A stretch of DNA of 64,000 nt from Pilibacter termitis (GTDB lineage Bacteria; Bacillota; Bacilli; Lactobacillales; Streptococcaceae), in contig NZ_FUXI01000015.1 of NCBI RefSeq assembly GCF_900167335.1, forward strand, positions 1 through 64,000. The letters run 5' to 3'. The position numbers and the translations under genes were made by a program. The notes below the pieces were generated by a model, which was not told where the DNA came from, made no database searches, and was given only the letters and a program-made list of their open reading frames with translations. Every line of letters starts with the position of its first letter. Position 1 is the first letter of the stretch. This document shows, piece by piece, positions 1 to 7,241 of this stretch.

Positions 1-728
1 GATTTGAACAATCCTCAGCAGTTGGCGGTTTATGGTAAAAAAGTAGCCGTAATCGAAACGCGAAAACGTGGATTGGCGACTGTCAAAAAACAGTGTGAAG
101 ATAGTAAAGATAATGTTTTGGAGGATAATTCGTCCAAATATAATTTGGTACAAGTTACAGATAGTGTAGAGGAAGTTTATAAAAAATATATTGAGCTATC
201 CAAAAAAGGTGTTCATCCTCATACAGGTAAAAAAATTAGTGACGAAGAGGCGAAAAAATTCCAATATGCAGCTTGGGCAGGCACGATTACAGATTTTGCA
301 GGAACGGTGTATGGTGCTTACTATGTCTCTAAGGGAACTGTGGATATTAGTGGAAAAAACAAAGTCAATGGTAAAAAGACCACTAACGGACAATCTACTG
401 GTAGGAATAGCCAATCTATTGCTCAAAAGTCGTTGAATGATTTGCCTAGCCATGTCCAAGATATTTATCAGAAGTATGAAAAAGGAGGTTGGAAAGGAAA
501 TGTAGTCGGACAAACTCAAGGAACCAAAGCAGGAAAAAATGGGGAAATAATGACGAAGTCTTGCCCAAATTGGACTCTAAAGGAAGAATAATTACGTATA
601 AAGAATTTGATGTCAATAATTATTCTTCTCAGTTAGGTAGTCGAGATAAAGAAAGACTTGTCAGAGGGTCTGATGGTTCTGTGTATTATACAAAAGATCA
701 TTATAATTCTTTTGTTAAAATTAAGTAA
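1..728 (+). pseudogene. C-terminal part of a polymorphic toxin with barnase-like RNase domain, frameshifted
   Basis: The reading frame is already open at base 1, so the gene begins outside the window; a TTG at position 4 is not a credible start. Residues of the first frame (to 591) include a pre-toxin-like segment (YAAWAGTITDFAGTVYGAYY) and LPSHVQDIYQKYEKGGW, resembling the N-terminal part of barnase-type RNases. The second frame (to 728) carries the matching barnase-like C-terminus: SKGRIITYKEFDVN, then RDKERLVRGSDGSVYYT and DHYNSFVKIK, comparable to the end of barnase (DHYQTFTKIR). The two halves join if one A is added to the A6 run at 534-539, giving AGKKWGNND. The toxin is therefore broken by a one-base deletion, unless that is a sequencing error or phase variation. 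The predicted activity, if restored, is RNA cleavage. Similarity is by eye, not by search. Confidence 0.75.
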
Positions 729-739
729 AGGAGAATAAG

Positions 740-1135
740 ATGAAGAACCAAATTAAAAGAATTTCTCTTCAAGAAGAAAGTAAAATCAAGTCTGAACTAA
801 GAATAGAGGGATATTTCGTTACAGAGATAAACGCTACCGCCTTAACTGATGATAAAACTTATTTAGCGGAGATGAAAAGAGCATTTGAGTACAATGGAAA
901 TATAGAGAATTTTAATTGGTTAGATGATGTTATGACCGATTTATATTGGCTAAAAAATGATAAAGGGTATATACTGTTTATTAATAATGCTCAATCAATA
1001 GTTTATCCTTATCCTGAAAATGCTCCAAATAATTTTTCAAGAGTTTTATTTTGGATGGAATTTTGGGAAGAAGAAGTAGAAAATGTAGTTATGGGGGGGA
1101 AGAAAAAGAAATTTGATGTGTATTTGGTTTATTAA
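740..1135 (+). CDS. barstar-like immunity protein
   Basis: Encodes 131 residues starting at ATG 740, with AAAGGAG at 727-733. It follows the barnase-like toxin end by 11 bases. The pattern NFNWLDDVMTDLYWL followed by GYILFINNAQ resembles the core of the barstar family (an NxDALxDxLxDLxWL-like helix, then a beta strand), and the position after a barnase-like toxin fits. It would bind and block the RNase in the cytoplasm. The copy at 2628-3068 is a clear paralogue (same KNQI-RIS start, YFVxEI and FDxYLV end). It stays intact although its partner toxin is frameshifted, as is common for protective immunity genes. The family call is by motif only. Confidence 0.7.
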   Translation: MKNQIKRISLQEESKIKSELRIEGYFVTEINATALTDDKTYLAEMKRAFEYNGNIENFNWLDDVMTDLYWLKNDKGYILFINNAQSIVYPYPENAPNNFSRVLFWMEFWEEEVENVVMGGKKKKFDVYLVY

Positions 1136-1161
1136 ATAAAAACAATTATAATTTTAAAGTT

Positions 1162-1198
1162 ACTACAAGGTGCAATTTGTGAGGTAGCACCTTGTAGT
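1162..1198 (+). terminator. hairpin after the first immunity gene
   Basis: ACTACAAGGTGC (1162-1173) pairs perfectly with GCACCTTGTAGT (1187-1198) around a 13-base loop. Only a weak T-rich tail (ATTTGT) follows, so termination is likely but may be partial. Confidence 0.6.
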
Positions 1199-1206
1199 AT
1201 TTGTAA

Positions 1207-1324
1207 ACGAGCTATGAATTTCAGAATAATTTCTATACGACTTCTAGCAATATTCGTGTTGGAGAACGAATGACACAAGCCTAGACAATACTGGTATGTG
1301 CAAAGGCGAGGGTACGGAAAGTGA
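1207..1324 (+). pseudogene. decayed middle segment of a second polymorphic toxin
   Basis: The frame starting at 1207 reads SYEFQNNFYTTSSNIRVGER, then MTQA, a TAG stop at 1282-1284, and TILVCAKARVRKVRG. It then shifts near 1324-1330 into the open frame of the next entry (DNKNSQFKTEEQRRQE). The sequence reads sensibly as one protein across the stop and the shift, so it looks like the decayed interior of a toxin gene whose N-terminal delivery part has been lost. No start codon or ribosome binding site is visible. Confidence 0.5.
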
Positions 1325-1993
1325 GAGGATAATAAAAACTCCCAGTTTAAAACAGAAGAACAACGGCGACAAGAAAACTTAGAGGCTGCCTTTGGCAAGC
1401 CCAATAAAGACGGTTGGTACTATATTTCAGGTTACAATGTCTACGTTGACAAAAACGGCAAAATCCGTGATAAGTATTTAGAGAATTTCTCGACAAGAAA
1501 TAATGATATTTTAGAGACTCTATTTAAGGCGATAAGCGGAGAGGGCAATCCGAATACAGGTTGGTTGAAAGCAGCTCAACAGCTGTCAGCACTGGCTTTG
1601 TTGGTTCAAATGACATATAGCGGATATGGGCATATACTTGGAACTTGGAAATTGCCGCCGAGTAAGGTGAAGAAGGCTAAGAATCCGAGTGATAAGAAAG
1701 CTGGAGTTGAGCCACTGCCAAAAGAAAAAATAATGTCAAATCAAGGTAATGAATATGATTATACTCCGTTCAAAAATCATAAGCATGGAAAACCCGGGGA
1801 AAATCCGATAAAATCAGAACCAAATTCTTCAATGGATATTTATGATAAGAATGGGAATCATGTTCAACGACGTTGGTATGACAAAAACGGGGATGTTTAC
1901 AGAGATTTAGACTTAACTAACCATGGAAATTCTAAAAAGCATCCAGAATATCCCCATGAACATTTATGGAAAGATGGTGTCAGAGGAAAATGA
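1325..1993 (+). CDS. displaced toxin C-terminus (orphan cassette), start uncertain
   Basis: The frame is open from 1325, but the only in-frame start-like codon is TTG at 1565, without a good ribosome binding site. The N-terminal part carries the linker NKDGWYYISGYNVYVDKNGK, which is also found at 3124. The C-terminus (about 1730-1993) has a compact toxin-like domain: DIYDKNGNHVQRRWYDKNGD, then DLDLTNHGN, HPEYPHEHLW and a terminal GVRGK. This Asp/His-rich pattern is common at the ends of polymorphic toxins and may be the 'type 24' class, but I am not certain. It ends in an ATGA overlap with the next gene, as toxin and immunity genes often do. It has no delivery domain, so expression as a complete toxin would need recombination onto an upstream gene. 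Confidence 0.6.
   Translation, partial: EDNKNSQFKTEEQRRQENLEAAFGKPNKDGWYYISGYNVYVDKNGKIRDKYLENFSTRNNDILETLFKAISGEGNPNTGWLKAAQQLSALALLVQMTYSGYGHILGTWKLPPSKVKKAKNPSDKKAGVEPLPKEKIMSNQGNEYDYTPFKNHKHGKPGENPIKSEPNSSMDIYDKNGNHVQRRWYDKNGDVYRDLDLTNHGNSKKHPEYPHEHLWKDGVRGK
1401..1509 (+). repeat. 109-bp toxin linker module, copy 1
   Basis: This segment matches 3124-3232 with 6 mismatches by hand alignment. It encodes NKDGWYYISGYNVYVDKNGK and ENFSTRNND inside the toxin cassette. Such shared segments allow toxin tips to be exchanged by homologous recombination. Confidence 0.85.
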
Positions 1994-2472
1994 TAGGAAT
2001 TAGTATAGAAAGATTAAAACATAACTATATTCTTAATTTCCTAGATATTCTCACTCCTACGAGAGAGATTATTTCAAAATTTAATTGGGGTATTTCTCTA
2101 GAGTGGGAAAATGAAGAGTGGGAGAGTATATTTGAATCCAGTATGTTTTTGACACAAAAATATGTGTTTGTTGAGGGAGAAAAACTTATCGAGATTATGG
2201 AAAATAAGGAAATACAATTTATTTGGTCTGTTTTTTCAGCTTTTCCAAAAAGTATTTCTGTTGATAGGATAATGTCTGTACCACTTCCTTTTGTAGAATA
2301 TAATGAGAAAAATGGTTATTCTATTTACTATGAAACCCCAGTCCTTATTCAGCATGCCTTAGCTGAAAAGGAAATAGTAGTATTTGATTCCTCTTATGTA
2401 TATATTATAGAGCGAGAAGAAGAACTAATTCCTCAATTGAAAAGTGTTTATAAAGATTATGAACGGCTGTGA
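1990..2472 (+). CDS. putative immunity protein to the orphan toxin tip
   Basis: ATG 1990 overlaps the TGA of the toxin cassette (ATGA), with AGAGGA at 1982-1987 as ribosome binding site. I chose this start over the in-frame 1966 codon, which lies inside the toxin gene. It encodes 160 residues, acidic and soluble, with no membrane segment or signal peptide. Motifs of note are a Trp-rich stretch (WGISLEWENEEWESIF) and a predicted strand region near the C-terminus (VVFDSSYVYIIERE). I do not recognise a family. Immunity function is inferred from translational coupling to the toxin tip and the surrounding cassette layout. Confidence 0.65.
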   Translation: MIGISIERLKHNYILNFLDILTPTREIISKFNWGISLEWENEEWESIFESSMFLTQKYVFVEGEKLIEIMENKEIQFIWSVFSAFPKSISVDRIMSVPLPFVEYNEKNGYSIYYETPVLIQHALAEKEIVVFDSSYVYIIEREEELIPQLKSVYKDYERL

Positions 2473-2572
2473 TAGATTTTTCCTACTAAAAAAGAGATAC
2501 CAATTTCTCTCTGCTGGCGAAATATATACGACAGTAGTTCTCGGACGGATTATAAAAATTAATTAGTATTTA

Positions 2573-2612
2573 ATTCTTGTTGTAGCGATATATATTTTGC
2601 TACAACAAGAAT
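2573..2612 (+). other. 14-bp perfect hairpin upstream of the second barstar-like gene
   Basis: ATTCTTGTTGTAGC (2573-2586) pairs without mismatch with GCTACAACAAGAAT (2599-2612) over a 12-base AT-rich loop. It lies 15 bases before the GTG start at 2628 and just upstream of the AAGGTG ribosome binding site. It lacks a T tail on the plus strand, so it may be a terminator relic or a leader structure. Confidence 0.55.
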
Positions 2613-2627
2613 GTTAGAAGGTGAAAC

Positions 2628-3068
2628 GTGAAAAACCAAATTTTTAGAATATCCAAGGAAGAAAAAGAAGAACTAAAAAATAAACTACTTAAGGAAAAGT
2701 ATTTTGTTTCAGAAATAGAGAGTGAGGTTTTAAAGGATAATACTTCATTTTTAACCAAATTTTCTAAAGAATTTTGTTTTCCTTATGTAGTTACAAACTT
2801 CAATGCTTTAAATGACTATATGATGGACTTAGACTGGTTGAATAATGAGCTAGGATATGTATTAATAATTAATAACTTTAATAAAATAAGTTGTACTTCT
2901 TACAATGATACCATTGCGATAGCGGAGTCAAACTTTTCAGGTATGATACGCTGGCTATACTACTGGGAAGAGGAGATTACAAGAGTTACAGGGTATTGGA
3001 ATGAAGAAAAACAAATTTTTGAGAACGGAATGTCTCCTAGGAAATTTGATATTTATTTAGTAGATTAA
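2628..3068 (+). CDS. second barstar-like immunity protein
   Basis: Encodes 146 residues from GTG 2628, with AAGGTG at 2617-2622. It is a paralogue of the product at 740-1135: KNQIFRISKEEK, YFVSEIESE, NFNALNDYMMDLDWL, GYVLIINN and a C-terminal FDIYLVD line up along the whole length. The NALNDYMMDLDWL segment is closer to the barstar pattern than in the first copy. No toxin gene precedes it directly, so it is an orphan immunity gene. It may give protection against a related toxin of neighbouring strains or mark a lost cassette. Confidence 0.7.
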   Translation: MKNQIFRISKEEKEELKNKLLKEKYFVSEIESEVLKDNTSFLTKFSKEFCFPYVVTNFNALNDYMMDLDWLNNELGYVLIINNFNKISCTSYNDTIAIAESNFSGMIRWLYYWEEEITRVTGYWNEEKQIFENGMSPRKFDIYLVD

Positions 3069-3083
3069 CTCTATAAATTTCAA

Positions 3084-3566
3084 GTGGCTATAAAAAATAT
3101 AGTACTAACCGTCTTCGTAAAATCCAATAAAGACGGTTGGTACTATGTTTCAGGTTACAATATCTACGTTGACAAAAACGGCAAAATCCGTAATAACTAT
3201 TTAGAGAATTTCTCGACAGGAAATAACGATATCGAAGAAACCTTTCGAATCATGAAAAGTGAATTTAAAGCTCGCCCTGTTCATCTTAGTCGTGATGATA
3301 GGATTCAAGCACATTTCATTACTTGTTTTATTTCGATAACGATTTTCCGTATTCTTGAGAAACTTCTTCACGAGCAATTTTCGTCACATGATATTATTAC
3401 AACGTTAAAAGAAATGAATTTCTTAAATGTACATGGGGAAGGTTATATTCCAACGTACGCACGCACTGAGTTAACGGACAAATTACACGAACAAGCTGGT
3501 TTTCATACCGATTTTCAGCTACTTTCACAAAAAAATTTAAAAAATATTTTTAAACATATCGAATAA
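3084..3566 (+). pseudogene. toxin linker fused to C-terminal remnant of an IS4/IS1634-like transposase
   Basis: The open frame runs 160 codons from a GTG that has no good ribosome binding site. Residues 15-50 are the toxin linker. From 3228 the sequence is transposase-like: DIEETFRIMKSEFKARPVHL, then IQAHFITCFISITIFRILEK, EGYIPTYARTELTDKLHE and GFHTDFQLL. This matches the usual C-terminus of IS1634-type DDE transposases (EExFRxMK, RPVYL, HF, a YTRTELTD-like segment, GF). Only about 110 residues remain and the catalytic core is mostly absent, so it cannot transpose. A sequence near 3648-3665 (TCAACTGTTAAACTT) may be the old right end of the element, which is uncertain. Confidence 0.75.
3124..3232 (+). 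repeat. 109-bp toxin linker module, copy 2
   Basis: Copy of 1401-1509 (6 mismatches by hand). Similarity stops abruptly after GATAT at 3232, where the reading frame continues into transposase-like sequence. The break is a recombination or insertion junction. Confidence 0.85.
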
Positions 3567-3600
3567 GAAAAAGTACGTAGTTTTTCGTGCGAGAAAACAT

Positions 3601-3640
3601 CCCTACAAACGAAGTATAGCAAGGTTTGTAGGGATTTTAT
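3601..3640 (+). terminator. terminator after the transposase remnant
   Basis: CCCTACAAAC (3601-3610) pairs with GTTTGTAGGG (3624-3633), followed by ATTTTAT. From 3641 to about 3830 there is AT-rich sequence in which I see no gene. Confidence 0.7.
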
Positions 3641-3836
3641 GGTTTGTCAACTGTTAAACTTGGGATTATAACTTAGTTAGGGATATATTTCAAGTTAGTG
3701 TTAGATAGATTGTGATATTCTTCGTTAGAATCATTTTTATCCCTTATTCTCATAATACCAACCATACGAAAAAACAAGCAAAAAGAGAATTTTACAAAAA
3801 ACATGGTTTTAACTGTCAAACGGAAAATATTTTGTT

Positions 3837-3950
3837 ATAATTATGTTAGAAAAGAATGAAAAATAAAAAAGAGATACATTGTCGCAGATAAGATTGTGTG
3901 ATAGTGAGGGCGAGTCAAGTTTTTTTACCTTGTCAAAGTGAAGAAAGGGG
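3837..3950 (+). promoter_or_regulatory. probable promoter and leader of the unknown 446-residue gene
   Basis: TTTTGTTATAATTATG contains a perfect -10 (TATAAT, 3837-3842) with no clear -35. A strong ribosome binding site (GAAAGGGG) ends at 3950. Confidence 0.5.
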
Positions 3951-3955
3951 TGTTC

Positions 3956-5293
3956 ATGATGAAAACTCAAAAGAAAATTTATATGGTTGCACAATATATT
4001 GATTATCATCTGGATGAATTGCAAACTTCGATTGCAGATTGGATGATTTTGATCCGTGTGTTAAGTGAGCCAGCGACTTTTCAAATCAATCAGGAAAATG
4101 CAAGAAAATTTGATGTTGAAGAAGTCATTAGTCGGATAGAACACGTGTCAATGGAGGATGATTTTTGGTGGCGAATCACAGGAGATGCTGGTGAATTTCA
4201 AGTTCATGTTTACAAAGGAACATTGTTTTTTAGAAATTTGTTTTTTGATGAAGTTTTCTTTCAAAACGAACCGATGATTTTTGATTATTTTGACCATCGT
4301 ATGAGCGAACACGGACTTTATGGTTATTTGAGAAGTTATGATGAATACCTTTATAGCAATACTTCTCGATTAGAAGATAGGGCGATATTTGAAGAAGAAG
4401 AAATTACGGAAAAATTGCCAAAAATGTATAACCGTCATCAGCGTTTGATTGTCGATTGCAATCAGTTGGCAGGATATGATACGTTTTTTAAAGGCTTGTG
4501 CTTGACGAGTTGTTGGAAGATGTATTTTAGTAAGTACTACTACAATGTCATTCCACGACCAATTTTGGAGGAAGTGCAACAAGTGGAGGAAATTGAAACG
4601 CTAGAAAATGACGTGATGAAAATTTCACTTTATAAAAATCCAAATAATTGGCAGCATGAGGCGAATCAAAAATCTCAGCGACTGTTTCGTGACCAAATTG
4701 GTGTTGACGGTTTGGCATGGAGTAATGGTGTGGGCATTTTGCGTGAGCCGTTTATCGAGTATGCTTTTACGGATAATATCGTGCATACGGTGCAATACCA
4801 AAACCAGCAAGGACAGCCGATTGAGAAGAAGAAGGCAACACATTTTGTCACACGCACCTTTGATTTTTTACATGATGATTATCGTGAGCAACGAATGTTT
4901 GGTACGCTTAATTCACAAGCATTTTTCCCTTGGGTAGATGATGCGGGGCGAAAAATGATGAATTATCGTGTGTTAAATCCTAGCTTGACCTTAGATGAGG
5001 GAGCGAGTGCATATGAATTTTACATTCGTGAGTTTTTAGAAGTAGAACTTGAGGATGATAAAGAATACGAGCATTATACCTCTGTTTTGCGTTTCTACGT
5101 GCCGAAACACAATATTCAGAAGTTACCTATTGAGGAACTAAAACAACGCTTAGAGGACGTTTCTTTCACCGAATTGAAGAACAAAACAGAATATCCGTCT
5201 TATGACTTGAAAAAAGGAAAAAATCATTTAAGAATTATTTTCTTCGATTACGAACAATTAGATTTCCTACACAAAGTCAACCGTGCAGAATAA
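3956..5293 (+). CDS. conserved-looking protein of unknown function, 445-446 residues
   Basis: ATG ATG at 3956/3959 follows GAAAGGGG by a good distance; the upstream in-frame codon at 3938 overlaps the ribosome binding site and is not used here. The product is acidic, rich in Phe and Tyr, and has no signal peptide or membrane segment. Visible features are MVAQYIDYHLDELQTS near the N-terminus, DDFWWRITGDAGEFQVHVYK around residue 65, and a charged C-terminal half (EFLEVELEDDKEYEHYTSVL). I recognise no family. It is monocistronic, with its own promoter and a strong terminator. Its position just after the toxin locus could mean a role there, but no sequence feature supports this. Confidence 0.75.
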   Translation: MMKTQKKIYMVAQYIDYHLDELQTSIADWMILIRVLSEPATFQINQENARKFDVEEVISRIEHVSMEDDFWWRITGDAGEFQVHVYKGTLFFRNLFFDEVFFQNEPMIFDYFDHRMSEHGLYGYLRSYDEYLYSNTSRLEDRAIFEEEEITEKLPKMYNRHQRLIVDCNQLAGYDTFFKGLCLTSCWKMYFSKYYYNVIPRPILEEVQQVEEIETLENDVMKISLYKNPNNWQHEANQKSQRLFRDQIGVDGLAWSNGVGILREPFIEYAFTDNIVHTVQYQNQQGQPIEKKKATHFVTRTFDFLHDDYREQRMFGTLNSQAFFPWVDDAGRKMMNYRVLNPSLTLDEGASAYEFYIREFLEVELEDDKEYEHYTSVLRFYVPKHNIQKLPIEELKQRLEDVSFTELKNKTEYPSYDLKKGKNHLRIIFFDYEQLDFLHKVNRAE

Positions 5294-5294
5294 A

Positions 5295-5337
5295 AAAACT
5301 CTCCTAGATACCAAAATGCGGTTCTAGGAGAGTTTTT
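5295..5337. terminator. bidirectional terminator between convergent genes
   Basis: AAAAACTCTCCTAGA pairs with TCTAGGAGAGTTTTT around a short loop. It has A and T runs on both sides, so it can serve both the plus-strand gene ending at 5293 and the minus-strand gene ending at 5336. Confidence 0.85.
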
Positions 5338-5650
5338 AATTCAAATCTTCAAATTCATGTGTTAACTCAATGTAGCGAGCATATAAATCATCTAGTATAA
5401 GATTGTCTTGTATTTTATCTCGATAAGTTGCAAGTGCGTTTGAGAACGTTTCGTCTAGCTCGTTTCCCTCCACACGACGCTCACTAACATCACTTAACGC
5501 ATCAAATTCAATCTCCTCTTGATTTTCCAGATTTGCAACAGCCTGCAACGTTTCCTGCTCGGACAAAAAATCTGCCACAGCATCTGAAAACTGAATTTTT
5601 ATTTCGACAAGCTGTTGCTCTAGCGATTCATATTCCATCCAATTATCCAA
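5336..5650 (-). CDS. small acidic helical protein of unknown function
   Basis: Encodes 104 residues from a TTG at 5650, preceded on the minus strand by GAGGTG five bases upstream. The next ATG (5638) is too far from that site. The protein is strongly acidic (many Glu and Asp), without Cys or a membrane segment, and looks all-helical (LEQQLVEIKIQFSDAVADFL, LYARYIELTHEFEDL). No family is recognised. The stretch 5651-5906 upstream is AT-rich with no gene visible. Confidence 0.6.
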   Translation of the reverse strand: MDNWMEYESLEQQLVEIKIQFSDAVADFLSEQETLQAVANLENQEEIEFDALSDVSERRVEGNELDETFSNALATYRDKIQDNLILDDLYARYIELTHEFEDLN

Positions 5651-5906
5651 GATTTCACCTCTAAAAAAATAGTCTCACTCTATTCTCTCAAAAAAAAGGG
5701 AAAATTTCAATGGGAAAGTATTTTCTTAAGGAAGCGGTTTTAATATTTTGAGAAATTTTCAATAAACATAGTGTAACAGCAAGGTTTATCAAAGCAAAAA
5801 TCGGTAGTGACAAGGATAGAAAGAAAACGTGTTTATAAAATTTGTCCAAATTTTCGTCAATTTTTGTTTAATTAATCCCCTTTTAGCAAGAAAAAAATGT
5901 GAGTTG

Positions 5907-5936
5907 TTTGAAAAAAAACATAAAAGGATATATAAT
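5907..5936 (+). promoter_or_regulatory. promoter of the leader and winged-helix regulator
   Basis: TTTGAA (5907-5912) and TATAAT (5931-5936) are separated by 18 bases. Transcription from here would give a leader of about 230 bases before the regulator at 6177. That leader holds the repeats and short reading frames listed below. Confidence 0.5.
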
Positions 5937-6002
5937 TGCAGACATAATGAGATTTCGTTCATGAAAATTTTAGAGAGTATGTTACAAATCTTGTGAAAAG
6001 AT

Positions 6003-6165
6003 TCAAAAAAATAAGATTATGCCCCAACTAAGCAAGAGTATGAAGGAGAACCATGCTCATAACCATAATCTCACAAGAACAGGTGGAAATCTTGACGAAG
6101 TCAAATTATACAATGCGTTAGCGAAGTAGCTAAGCGTATTCTTCTATAAGAATCAAAAAAATAAG
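6003..6165 (+). repeat. 13-bp direct repeats 150 bp apart
   Basis: TCAAAAAAATAAG occurs at 6003-6015 and again at 6153-6165, just before the ribosome binding site of the regulator. The 150-bp interval also contains AAGATTATG/CATAATCTC as an inverted pair (6013-6021 and 6064-6072). This could be a tandem duplication scar or a small insertion. Confidence 0.6.
6019..6129 (+). CDS. candidate short leader ORF, 36 codons
   Basis: ATG 6019 to TAG 6129 encodes a hydrophilic peptide (MPQLSKSMKENHAHNHN, then LTRTGGNLDEVKLYNALAK). Its amino-acid use is protein-like, but there is no strong ribosome binding site. A second overlapping frame, ATG 6053 to TAG 6121 (22 codons), does have AAGGAG at an ideal distance. 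Only one, or neither, may be translated. Either could be a leader peptide of the downstream regulator. This is low confidence. Confidence 0.25.
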   Translation: MPQLSKSMKENHAHNHNLTRTGGNLDEVKLYNALAK

Positions 6166-6176
6166 GAGTGAGGAAA

Positions 6177-6989
6177 ATGAAGAAAAAACTTATTATTCTT
6201 TCTGATTTGCAGGAGGAGTTGCATAGCCTGATGCTTGAGTTAGTAGCAAAGGGCTTTGAAGTGATGATAAGTGAAACTGAATTAGAAGAATGTTTAAAAG
6301 GAAACTTTGATTTTATTCGCCGTTTTGATATTCTATTGTTTGATAGTGTTTCCTATAATAAATTGCCAAAGGAGAACCTTGCGAATTTGCAAAAGCAAAG
6401 CAAGCCAATCGCTGTTTTTTCAATAAAGGAAACATTGAATGGAGATTATCATTATTTGTTCTCTTTGTTAAAAACAGAAAAAGAAATAGTGAACTATCTT
6501 TCTCTTTTACTAAACGACGAACAGGAAGAGGAGAAGTATTCTGCCAAAGAGTTTGAAGACGACAAGTATAAGCTAAAGGCATTGTTCAATACTCCAGAAG
6601 TAAGTGCGTCGGTGTATAGATACTATGATATGCCAGAGAGTATTCCAAATTATTCTATGCCTGAAAGGAATGATGAAAAATATTCGATTGAAATTTACGA
6701 CAATAACTTGATTGTCAATGGTTTTCCAATCAGATTGTCTAAGAAGGAAAGCCAAGTACTAGAAAGCGTTGTCAATGCCAATCATGATATTATTTGTAAT
6801 GAACAGCTATTTGAAAAAGTATGGAACAAAAAATATGATGATAGCAAACAACCGTTTCTAAGCAATTTGATTTTAAAAATTCGTCGAAAAGTAAGGGAAG
6901 AATATGGAACGATAGATTCCATTATTTTGAATCAAAAAGGAAAAGGGTACCAGTTGAACGAGAAATTTTCAATAAAGAAAACAGATTGA
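6177..6989 (+). CDS. orphan response-regulator-like protein with winged-helix DNA-binding domain
   Basis: ATG 6177 is used, nine bases after AAGGAG; the GTG at 6168 is too close to it. The 270 residues have two parts. The N-terminal 120 resemble a receiver fold but are degenerate: one acidic residue in LIILSDLQ where receivers have two, FDILLFDS at the phospho-acceptor strand, and a Lys in FSIKET. The C-terminal ~95 are an OmpR/PhoB winged helix: RLSKKESQVLESVVNANHD, VWNKKYDD, SNLILKIRRKVRE and NQKGKGYQLNE. No histidine kinase is adjacent. It probably binds DNA without classic phosphorelay control. Its targets may include the small gene 40 bases downstream. Confidence 0.85.
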   Translation: MKKKLIILSDLQEELHSLMLELVAKGFEVMISETELEECLKGNFDFIRRFDILLFDSVSYNKLPKENLANLQKQSKPIAVFSIKETLNGDYHYLFSLLKTEKEIVNYLSLLLNDEQEEEKYSAKEFEDDKYKLKALFNTPEVSASVYRYYDMPESIPNYSMPERNDEKYSIEIYDNNLIVNGFPIRLSKKESQVLESVVNANHDIICNEQLFEKVWNKKYDDSKQPFLSNLILKIRRKVREEYGTIDSIILNQKGKGYQLNEKFSIKKTD

Positions 6990-7028
6990 TTTCTGAAAGA
7001 AACTTTTGTTAATGAGAGGTAAGTAGCT

Positions 7029-7241
7029 ATGGAAGTGAAAATAGGGAAATTATACCGTTGTCATGCAATCGGTGTGGACGGTGAAATTACAGGGGAAGTT
7101 ATGAGTATATACGATCGTGTACTCGTGGTGAAAGTGGAAAAATGTTCTTCAGCAGATGAACGAGTGATAGTTGACAAGTTAAATCTTGTAGTGGTCAAAA
7201 AAAATGACGTTCTCTCGGAGATAAAAACGAAAGCGGGTTAG
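7029..7241 (+). CDS. small YkvS/DUF2187-like protein
   Basis: Encodes 70 residues from ATG 7029, with GAGAGGTAAG upstream. The pattern IGKLYRCHAIGVDGEITGEV followed by RVLVVKVEK and DERVIVDKLNLVVV suggests a small all-beta, SH3/KOW-like fold of the kind seen in DUF2187 proteins. The similarity is modest. It lies 40 bases after the winged-helix regulator and may be cotranscribed with it. The following 7242-7452 is AT-rich with no gene that I can support. Confidence 0.6.
   Translation: MEVKIGKLYRCHAIGVDGEITGEVMSIYDRVLVVKVEKCSSADERVIVDKLNLVVVKKNDVLSEIKTKAG

Noticed and set aside
3106-3146. ACCGTCTT/AAGACGGT inverted pair at the start of the second linker copy
   Set aside because: It is only 8 bases, half of it lies inside the coding linker, and the first copy has no equivalent left arm, so it is probably chance.
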